From Caprella mutica (lineage: Eukaryota > Arthropoda > Malacostraca > Amphipoda > Caprellidae): a stretch of DNA of 64,000 nucleotides. The notes beneath the pieces were generated by a model. That model was not told where the DNA came from. It saw only the letters and a list, made by a program, of their open reading frames with translations, and did not search any database. The translations under genes were made by a program, and so were the position numbers. The stretch spans positions 62,001-126,000 of the forward strand of contig CANNZV010000500.1 of NCBI GenBank assembly GCA_947561585.1. The letters are read 5' to 3'. Below, one piece after another: positions 36,001 to 48,000 of this stretch. Numbering within the stretch: position 1 is the first letter of the stretch; the number at the start of each line of letters is the position of its first letter.

Positions 36001-39000
36001 GAAAAAACGATAAAATAATTATATATTTATTTGAGTTGGTATACATGATACCTGCATGTATCATGTATACCAACTCAAATAAGTAATCATAATTTTTTCT
36101 TTTTTTCTTATATTCTTGTGGTAAAAGTAGGCAAAAGTAGCAAAAAATCTGGTGGAAAGACTTAAAAAACCCTACGTGTGTACGGCCCTTTAGAGTAGCT
36201 ACTTAGGTTGATATTAGGTCAATGTTAACACCCACTTTACTAGTAGCTACTGTGACTGCTGTTTTTTTTATTATTTATTTATTAAACATATATCACCCTT
36301 TGTAGCTAGTAAGATTAAGGCTGGGGCCTCCCTAATCTTTACAATTTCATTCATAGCTAATGGTAATTAATAAGGGACTAAATGACCCGAGAAAAACCTT
36401 CGCTTCATAGTTTTAATAAATATTTAGCTACAAAATATAATACCTAACTTCGTCCCTTTTATTCTGCCATATAGAGCTGCTGTGAAAATGTTTAACTTAT
36501 CTTAACTTCCTAATTGTTTTTAATAATGTTTAGTGTTTCATGTTCGCAGACTGGGGGCACCTTAGACATTGTAGTAAATGCCATGTCCTACATTCAGGTG
36601 CGTGAAGAGCGTTAGTCTTGAGGGCAACTCTGGTGTATTACTAAACTATCTCCTCCTTCTTCTCCTTCTGCTTACTCGTATAATCTGTTCATAAGGGAAA
36701 GCTCCTCTTTTTCTGCCATATAAGAAAATGTGTATAATAATTATTATTGAACTTTTTATTCAATTGGATACATGGATAATACCCATTTAGCTAAAATAAA
36801 ATGGAAAAATATTGTCTTTTTAAAAAAAAAAATAATAATAATTATTGTATATATTTTTCTTACATTTCCAAAAATGTGGAAATTGTCCATAACTTAGAAC
36901 TTAAATTAAAATTTCTTACAATTTTCTTGAAGAAAATTCATTGAACACTCTGAAAGATATTCAAACACGTTCTTCAGTTGCAGTGTGGTGTTTAGTGTAT
37001 TAGTTTGCTGTGTTGGGGAGCAGGGGTTCTATTCCCAGTGAAACAATTGAATTCTTCATTTTATTTATTGAAACAGAAGTCTCTTACATGAAGCAAAAAG
37101 AGTCTGGACAATACTTTCACTGCAGCTACATAACTTTATCAAGCTACATAACTTTATCAAGAAGAGGACTTGGGACCTAATAAGCTTAGAACTTCAAAGG
37201 TATCTTTTATCTTTGTAATAGCTATATTATTTCGTGATGTTCATGTCTTTCTGTGAGGGTTAGTGGCTAGTTAAAATATCTCTTGAAACTTCTGTTATTG
37301 ATCATCTGGATTGGGTAAGTTCAATGTTATTGGACTGTTTCACATTTCCGAGCATGTAAGAAAAAACATAATAAATAAAAATTGAAGAACAATCATCATA
37401 TAATTTTTCTTATAGGATAGATAATGTGCAACTGTCCAATAACTCGGAACTTACCTAGTTCTTTGTGAATTATTGTTTTCTCTGCCGTATTTCTTCAAAG
37501 GTAACCTAATTATTATGAGGTTATTTAAACTCAACGTTGAAGGTTTTTTCAGATTTCAAGCTTTCGAATAGAAATATTTCTATTCATCATCAGGAGGAGG
37601 GTGGAAAACTTCTTCTATTATATTTTGTAGTAACCTAATTGTAAACAGATTTCTCATGTTCACCACATTACCCATTGTGTTGAAACATATCTGATTATCT
37701 GTAGAGACTGAAGCTTTGAGATATCATATCCATCACCATTTCCTGCTGATGTCTTTGCTCTCTCCTAAAATCTTGATAGTCCTGTCGTTATTCCTTCTGT
37801 GTGTGCGGTCAGCTCTTCATTTTCCTCTCCAATTCGTGAGTGCAGTTACTAGTGTTCTTTTGCGTCACATTCCTTGGTGAGTGACTGCAATCACAGAGTA
37901 GCTATTCTGCATTCATGAGCATTGTCACTGACCAGGATCATATGTAACTGCTTTTTCCAGTTCCTAGTCTTTTCCTTTTGACGTCAGTGATATGGCCTTC
38001 TGTTCCGAGGCAGATGTTAAGCCCCTACATAAACACTAATAATATTGATCTTCCTTCCCCCTCTTGCTTCCTTGCTTCAGAACTATCATTCCTAAACCAG
38101 TTGGTATCAGCTAACCAGCTGTTGGTTTGACATCAAGTGTTAGTTTCTAATGAAGAGTTTATCTAATGTTCATTTTTTTCTGACAGGTGAGAGGCTCAGT
38201 TCCTGTTTATTGGAGTCAACCTGGCTACAAATACAGACCACCTCCTAGACTCGATAGAGGTACCTACTTAAATTAATAAATCTAATTGATTGGGAACTGT
38301 ACTATTTAATTCGGGCTTTTGGCAGAATGTTATGTACCGTCAAACAAATTAGTCATGAAATTTTTAAAACATTATATATCTATTGATATTAGCTAATTAT
38401 CTATTATTGAATATCTATTGATATTGAAAACATTAATTATTATCTGTCCCATTTAACTACTTTTATTATCTGTTGAAAGAAATAACATGATGAAATTAAA
38501 TACCTATGACAAACATAAATAATTAAAATATAGCTATATTAGTATATACTATTTCTTATATGATCGAAAGTGTGTAACTGTCCAGCAACTCATAACTTAC
38601 CCTAGTAGAGCTACCACTCGTGTATATTTATCAAGTGTTAGTGTGTTCCTGAATACATTGTGTGCTTGTGTGATCATCTGGTGTTTATTTTTCAGGAGAT
38701 GATGAAACACACACCGCCTTTGCTTTCCACTTTGCCAGAGAAGTGGAGGCGTACAAACACGTTAACTGCATCAGTCTGGTGGAGCAGGGAGGCAAGGAGA
38801 AAGTCATATCAGATGCCTACACGGACAACATTCTCAGACTGAACTCTCCTCATCTCACCTACGTCACCTTTGACTTCCATGAGTACTGGTGAGTGAGTAG
38901 CTACTGATGAGTGGTGACTGGTGAGTGAGTGGTGAATTGCATTAAAAGGGGGGGTAGGGTAAGGTACAAATTATCAAACATTACACATTTTCGATCAAAT

Positions 39001-42000
39001 ATGAAACTTAAATTTATTATTCTAACTTTTTTAGATACTCTCTTATTATAGCTATGATTGAAAGTGAGCAACTGTCCAATAACTCATAACTCACCCTACC
39101 TGCAACATTTGAAAGGTTGTTCTTAATTCCTCACAGTCGTGGTCTGCGCTATGAGAACGTGTCGCTGTTGATAGAAGGTATGGCGGAGTTGCTCAACTCC
39201 TCTGGCTACTGCTGGGTGGACAAGCAGGGAGTCATCTGCACACAGTCTGCAGTCTGTAGAGTCAACTGCATTGACTGCTTGGATAGGACTAATGTCGTGC
39301 AGGTATGCTGCATAGACATGACACTCACAGTACTCTGATAGTGGGTGTTGACTCAGGTCATGATAGGTTATTGAGAAATGTCTTACAGTTAGATTGGTTC
39401 CAATGTTAACATCCACTTGGTAAAGTTCTGTGGTGAAGAATAATCATTTAGATCAGTAGATGAATATCTCACTGTGATGAATTCTCTCTGAATTATGAAA
39501 ATTAGCTACTCTCTAAATCACGCTATTTACTCTCTAAATCACGCTAATTACTCTCTAAATCACGCTAATTACTCTCTAAATCACGCTAATTACTCTCTAA
39601 ATCACACTAATTACTCTCTAAATCACGCTAATTACTCTCTAAATCACGCTAACTACTCTCTAAATCACGCTAACTACTCTCTAAATCACGCTAACTACTC
39701 TCTAAATCACGCTAACTACTCTCTGAATCACGCTAATTACTCTCTAAATCACGCTAATTACTCTCTAAATCACGTTAATTACTCTCTAAATCACGCTAAT
39801 TACTCTCTAAATCACGCTAATTACTCTCTAAATCACGCTAATTACTCTCTAAATCACGCTAATTACTCTCTAAATCACGCTAATTACTCTCTAAATCACG
39901 CTAATTACTCTCTAAATCACGCTAATTACTCTCTAAATCACGCTAATTACTCTCTAAATCACGCTAATTACTCCCTAAATGACGCTAATTACTCCCTAAA
40001 TGACGCTAATTACTCCCTAAATGACGCTAATTACTCTCTAAATCACGCTAATTACTCTCTAAATCACGCTAATTACTCTCTAAATCACGCTAATTACTCT
40101 CTAAATCACGCTAATTACTCTCTAAATCACGCTAATTACTCTCTAAATCACGCTAATTAGTCTCTAAATCACGCTAATTAGTCTCTAAATCAAGTGTCAC
40201 TCACTAATGCCTCTGTTCCAGACCTCCATAGCTCGCAATGCCCTGGAGAGGCAGTTCGTCAAGTTGGGTGTACTGTCCCCTGACCAGCCTCTGCCAGTGC
40301 TCTGCAGGGCCGCCCTTAACTCCATGTGGGCAAACAATGGCGACACACTCAGCAGGCAGTATGCAGGCACTCAGGCACTCAAAGTTAGTGAAGACAAATA
40401 GTCATTTATTCTTTATTGGAAAAAGTATATCAATTCAAATTTTATAACAAAAAATAATAAGAAGCTTTTGCCAAAACATTTACCAATGAAATCTTTATTT
40501 CGTAAATTATGAAAACAAAATGAGTAGCTATAATTTGTAAATATAATTAACCATCAGGGTGACTTCACACGTACTGGTGAGAGAAAATTCTCCAGTTTGA
40601 TGAAAGACGGTATGAACTCAGCTAACAGGTGAGGAATATTTGTACCTAGTAGCTAACACTACTAGTTATCACTCATTGTTAGTCTTATCTTGTTAATGTA
40701 ATAATGTTAGTCTAGTAATATTCCTGTATATCTTCTGCTAGTCTTAAGACTTTTTTTATAACTTAGCTACTTTTTTTCTTTATTGCAATATAGTTCTCAG
40801 TTCAAGTAGATTGAATGTAGAGCATTTGGTTATTGTACCTTCTATGATTTTCTTTAAACCTATGAGTTACCTCAGGGTGAGTTCTGAGATATCGGACAGT
40901 TGCACATTTTCGAACTTAAAAGAAAAAGTAGCTAAATAGCTAATAATTAGCTATTATTTAACTTTTATTTTAATTGGTATCATCATCATGAATGCCTACC
41001 AATATTCGTATCATAGCTACCAATATTCGTATCATAGCTACCAATATTCGTATCATAGCTACCAATATTCGTATCATAGCTACCAATATTCGTTTCATAG
41101 CTACCAATATTCGTATCATAGCTACCAATATTCGTATCATAGCTACCAATATTCGTATCATAGCTACCAATATTCGTATCATAGCTACCAATATTCGTAT
41201 CATAGCTACCAATATTCGTATCATAGCTACCAATATTCGTATCATAGCTACCAATATTCGTATCATAGCTACCAATATTCGTATCATAGCTACCAATATT
41301 CGTATCATAGCTACCAATATTCGTATCATAGCTACCAATATTCGTATCATAGCTACCAATATTCGTATCATAGCTACCAATATTCGTATCATAGCTACCA
41401 ATATTCTTATCATAGCTACCAATATTCTTATCATAGCTACCAATATTCTTATCATAGCTACCAATATTCGTATCATAGCTACCAATATTCGTATCATAGC
41501 TACCAATATTCGTATCATAGCTACCAATATTCGTATCATAGCTACCAATATTCGTATCATAGCTACCAATATTCGTATCATAGCTACCAATATTCGTATC
41601 ATAGCTACCAATATTCGTATCATAGCTACCAATATTCTTATCATAGCTACCAATATTCTTATCATAGCTACCAATATTCGTATCATAGCTACCAATATTC
41701 GTATCATAGCTACCAATATTCGTATCATAGCTACCAATATTCGTATCATAGCTACCAATATTCTTATCATAGCTACCAATATTCTTATCATAGCTACCAA
41801 TATTCGTATCATAGCTACCAATATTCGTATCATAGCTACCAATATTCTTATCATAGCTACCAATATTCTTATCATAGCTACCAATATTCTTATCATAGCT
41901 ACCAATATTCGTATCATAGCTACCAATATTCGTATCATAGCTACCAATATTCGTATCATAGCTACCAATATTCGTATCATAGCTACCAATATTCGTATCA

Positions 42001-45000
42001 TAGCTACCAATATTCGTATCATAGCTACCAATATTCGTATCATAGCTACCAATATTCGTATCATAGCTACCAATATTCGTATCATAGCTACCAATATTCT
42101 TATCATAGCTACCAATATTCTTATCATAGCTACCAATATTCTTATCATAGCTACCAATATTCGTATCATAGCTACCAATATTCGTATCATAGCTACCAAT
42201 ATTCGTATCATAGCTACCAATATTCGTATCATAGCTACCAATATTCGTATCATAGCTACCAATATTCTTATCATAGCTACCAATATTCTTATCATAGCTA
42301 CCAATATTCGTATCATAGCTACCAATATTCGTATCATAGCTACCAATATTCGTATCATAGCTACCAATATTCGTATCATAGCTACCAATATTCTTATCAT
42401 AGCTACCAATATTCTTATCATAGCTACCAATATTCTTATCATAGCTACCAATATTCGTATCATAGCTACCAATATTCGTATCATAGCTACCAATATTCGT
42501 ATCATAGCTACCAATTAAAATAAAAGTTAAACAATAGCTAATATTATACTTTTTTTATGATCTAAAATGTTGAACTGTTTTACAATTCGGAACTTACCCT
42601 ACATTTATTTGACCAAACGGCCCATTCTAGAGACAATATTCAATGACTATCTACAGAGGGTATATTTTGCAGCTACGTCAAACAGATTTCAACTCTCAGG
42701 TATATTCGAAACTCTTTTAGCGACGACATACGTCAAGCAGCTATCGATATAATGACGCAAGGGGAGGCTTTTGACTTGCCTTACATGGAAGATACGCAGG
42801 ATAGCGGTGTTATTGAGAATCTAGGCACCTCGTCAAGGTTTGCGCAGAGTGGGCACTCACGGTTGCTTAAACTACCTAACTTTCTATCATTTTTCTACTA
42901 ATGACAATAATGGATATTAGAGGGATGACTAATGGATTATCATTTATTAATTTCTTTTTTCCGGGTTTTATAACTTATTGGTTTAGACAATCTTAACAGC
43001 CAAAGGTTTTCTTCTTTCTATGAATTTCTGTTTGTGTTGTGTGCCTAGCTTCTCTTTTCTAACTCCTCTCTATTGTTTGTTTTGTCTACTGATGAAATTA
43101 TGCTCTGTACACCATTTATTTTGTCTGATGCAAAATGTAAAAGATCTCATTAAAAAACAATTGACCCATTGCTCTTTTAAACTAACTACAAAGCAATAAA
43201 AAAACACAGGAAAAAACAGTGCTCCATAATAGTTGCAGAATTAGTATGCAATTTGCTCTGTTAAGTCTGAAATAGGGTTGGAACATGAGGAAGTCTTAAA
43301 AGTCACTGATATCACACTATCCCTGATGTGTAACTCATGAAGGTGATTGTAGTAGGGTCAGTTCCGAGCTATACTCTGTTTGAAAATGGGAAACAGTTTG
43401 ATTACTCTGAACTGCCTTATGCTAACTTACCTGCCCAGTTAGGAATCTAAGATGTGTATGATATGACATAACAAAGTGATAATAACAAATAGGTAGTTCA
43501 TAATTGTACGTGTACAGGTAAATGAGTGTGGAGTGACTTGTTAGATCGTTAAGGAAAATAACTTTGAACTTCGACCATTAGCTAAAGTAAATATCTTTGA
43601 CCTTTGACCTAACTTTGACCATTATAGTAAATATCTTTGATCTAACTTTGACCATTATAGTAAATATCTTTGACCTAACTTTGACCATTATAGCAATCAG
43701 ACTTGACTTGACCCTCTAGAAGCTAGTATTGAAATAATCTGCTTCAATTGACAGTGTGTTTTAGGGATGGTTACTTTGTTTAATTTAAATTCTTTTTATT
43801 GATTGCATCAGAAACATCCTCTTACCTGAGGTTCTTCTTGATAGCAATTTAAGACAAATATCGTAACTAACTAACATCTTAATTACTTCTCATGTAGAGA
43901 TAAAGAAAACTAGTGGCCATATTACTCCGTTGACTATTTTCTGTATTTGCATTTACCAATTGTTATTTCCTTGCTAAAACCATTACTTTATTTCTCTCCG
44001 CAGATATTACATGAACAGATTCAAAGATGCCTACAGACAGGCAACCATCGACCACATGCTAGGTGAGATAATATAGCATATGGAATTAGATAAAAATATA
44101 TTGAATAATCACACCTCTGAAATTAGAAAAAACGGTGTAGGTAGCTAATAGTAATTATTTAATTTACTTGGTATCCATGATATCTGCAATGATATAATAA
44201 TTATTATTTTATATGTATTGGTATCCATGATACCTGCACAGTCCTATTTAATAATTCGGCAAACTCGGGTTTGCAGAATTATTAGATAGGACTGTGAAGG
44301 TATCATGGATACCAATAAAATTAAATAATTGTTATGATTAGCTATATCGTTTTTTCTTATGTGACCGAAGATGTGAAACTGCCCAATAATTGGTACCTTA
44401 CCCTAAATAGTTTTTGTTTTCCCCTACAGGTAATCCCCAAACTGCAGACTTACTCACCTCCACTACTCCCCTCGAAGAGGAGGACATGGACAGTAACGCA
44501 GTGGCACAGCACGTAAAGAGTGTCATAGATGATGCCACCAAACTACTTGTGCCTGAGGCGCACACCATCCTGGGAGCGTGGGGCCTGATAGACGCAGACC
44601 CCCAGTCAGGAGACCCAGACCAGGTGGACATGGACACCATCCTGCTACTGACAAGAGACAGTTACTACATAGCAGAGTATGATGAGGAGTGTGACCGCAT
44701 TAACAACTATCAGAGGGTGTCTCTCATTGACTTGGACTGTGTGGAAGTGGGAAACTACGCCTTGTGAGTAGCTACATGCAAAGTATGCAATTGGTTATTT
44801 GTTCAAACATATGGAGACGAGTTTTTAACATTGTTAGTTACATTATATTTTAACTAGTAGCTACTCTTATCTACCTGTTGTTCATTCATTGAGAATGCAA
44901 TTAAAAGAATTTTGCATTAAATTTATATGCAAGTCTTTACTCTCAAAAATCAAAACTATGAATATATTTTATTTCTCTCTGAGACTATTTACCTGTTAGT

Positions 45001-48000
45001 CTAATGTTAGTCCCTTCCCTACAGTCCTAGCGTGTTCAAGCAGTCTCGCAATCACCACTGCTTGCGTCTGTGTTACCAGGTGGACAAGCAGGGAGGTTAC
45101 TTCCACATGCTCAGGGCAATGAACATTCGCTTCTTCAACAACATGGCGGTGACCATAAAGACAGAGGAGGAGAGAATAGGTAAAGGATATACTCTTTATT
45201 CATAGTTTCAACATTTCAAGGACTCATTCATTGTTCTATTCCTAACCTAATATCAAGTGTAATTCCCCACTTTCACAGTACTTTGAGTGTCTTGACTACT
45301 TCGTGTTCAGGAAATTTTGCAGTTTCCTCTTTTTAAATAGCTAAAGAGTGTTGTTGTTCCTCAGAGTCGGTGAAGTCCATCGGTGACACGTTTGCTGTTG
45401 GTGTGGAGGCAATAGGTTGTGACGCGCCCCTCCACATCTTTGAGAAACTCGAGAGAAGGAAGAACAGAGGAGCCAAGGCCAGTCAGCTGCTCACCAACCC
45501 CCTCAGGGTGATCAGTCAGCCCCTCAAACAGAACTCTGAGGCCTTCAAGAATGTGGGCAGCAAAGCCTTCAACAACGTCACCTCGGGACTGGCGAGACTC
45601 AACCCTATGAGTGGCTTTAAGAAGAGGACCAAAGGGGAGGAGGTGCTGATGTACACTGATGTGAGTAGAGAGGTGCTGATGTACACTGAGGTGAGTAGAG
45701 AGGTGCTGATCTACACTGAGGTGAGTAGAGAGGTGCTGATCTACACTGAGGTGAAGACAAAAAAGTTAAAAAACCTTCTGCATAAATATTTTCGATTGGT
45801 TTGTAGCCACATTTAATATGCACAAACTAATCGAAACTTTATACTACAGATGATGAAGACAAAAATAGGGTAGAGTGTTATTTAAATGGTTACAGCAGAC
45901 GGTACATATGAGAGCAAACGGGACTAAGCTCTGCCTCTAACTACTGAACCTGACCGAATCACTAACAGATTGACAACTGAACACTACCTAGTTACATAGT
46001 TCCAAGCCTTTAAATACCATGAGTTCTTCACCGGAAGGAACTCTCATTAGTCGGTTACATCATGAGTAGTCTAACTAGTTCTCATAGGCCTCACTAATCA
46101 CAAGAATCTGTTAGTCTTTAGCTACCTGACTTATTTACTCGACATTTGACACAGAAAAAGGTTCATTTATTATTATATTCTCGAATATGTTTTACACATT
46201 AAATCTTTTAGTGCTCTGTGAGAGAGATACCTAGACTAACTAATTACTTTACAACTTATTTCAGAGCTGTGATTTTCTAATATATTTTTAGTTAATTCCG
46301 AACACTACAAACCTAACATCACATCCTTATTTTAACCTAATCCTATGCATGACACTGACAGTGTTTACACATAGGTTACATCGCTACCAAAAGTGTAAAA
46401 ATGAATAGAGATTTCTAATTGAGAATTAACTAGGTACTATTGATCTTTGTATACTTTGGATCCTTCTATGTAGGGTATTTTCGTGTAAAAGTTTATTACT
46501 ATTAGACTTTGCGTAGAATTACGTACGGATGATAAGTGTAGAGATGATAAGAGAGGTCTGACACTCCCTTCTCCTGCAGAAGCCTGCTATATCAGTGGAG
46601 TGTCTTCCTGCTCACACAGACGAGTTACCCTCACCCAAAGAAGGCTACCCTCAGTCTGAACTACACATCAGTGTCTGTGGGGTACTGGCATCGTCTGTGA
46701 CTACTCAGGTTAGTGGTTTATCTCCTTTTTACCCAATTATCTTTTACCTCATTTATCTATATCTTTCACCCCATTTATCTCTTATCTCATTGTCTTTCAC
46801 CCCACCATTCCCCCTATTGCTTACCCCATTCATCTCTTCTCTCTCCCCCACAGGCTCACCACTCTCCCCCTCTGTCCCCCTTCACGCCTAAGACTCTCAG
46901 TGACTCCTCCATCACCAACGCCCTTCCCTCAGAGGGGGCTCTTGTCCCCCCCTTCTTACCCCCCTCTGTCCGATCTAACACCCCCGAAATTACCATCAGC
47001 TCTGACGGTGAAGCCGGCAAATGCAGACCAAACCAACCCAACGTAAGACGTCCAAACCACTGTGGATATTTGCAACTAAAGCATTGGCGACTAAATTCAT
47101 ATAGAATGAGTTTGTTAAATGAAGTGTACATTTATGTGTATATTTGATGTGTACATTTATTCTAATTTTGGGAATCGATTTGACTAATTTTAAATAGCTA
47201 GTTTCTGATTTCTGATCAAGTTATCGAATGGTTCACATTTTCGATTGTCAAAGAAAAGAGTATAATTTGGCACTTTAATTCTCTATTTCATTGGGAAAAT
47301 GATGGATAAATTATATTCAGTAGCTATATTATATATTTTATTCTTACACGATCGAAAATTAGGAACTGTCCAATAACTCTGAACTTGCTCTATTTGCTTC
47401 TTAGAACTGTTGTAATTTGTTTATGTAATGTTTGCAGTAGAACAACTGACTAGATATCAAATATAGAAGTTTTCTTTCCCCAGGTATTACCTCTGTCAAA
47501 CAGAACACGAAAACTCTCTCACTCTTCAGACGATGTGGAGGCGAGGGAGGTAGTAGATGCGGGTGAGTGATAAGTGAAAGTAATAGCTGTCAGGTGTTAC
47601 CACATGACATGTTAGGTCAATGGGAACTCACTATTAGTGTCTGGCTAGAAGAACATTCTCATTCAGTTATTTTTTATTTGCCTCCAGACGGTGACTCCAT
47701 TTTGCGTGCCTCCTCTGCCACGAACCTCCAGCTCCACCTGTCGCAGAGTCACTCGGAGTCAGTCCTCCAGAGGCAGTCCTCCGCCTACTCCAACCCCGTG
47801 TCACCTCTCTTCACCAAGGATGGGGTCTTTGGGGCACCTCTTTCATCCCTCGTCAAAGGTGAGGGTAGCCCTGATACGTACCTACCAACAATAAGCCCTG
47901 ATACGTACCTACCAACAATAAGCCCTGATACGTACCTACCAACAATAAGCCCTGATACGTACCTACCAACAATAAGCCCTGATACGTACCTACCAACAAT

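Noticed and set aside
39495..40160. 221-residue NYSLNHA repeat protein
   Set aside because: An intronic 21-bp minisatellite between INPP5F exons 9 and 10.
40970..42523. Three frames of about 510 residues over the 21-bp array
   Set aside because: Open on both strands at once, pure repeat of seven residues, inside an intron and a MITE.
42567..42752. 61-residue ORF as a separate gene
   Set aside because: It overlaps the intron and candidate exon 12a in another frame and has no coding features.
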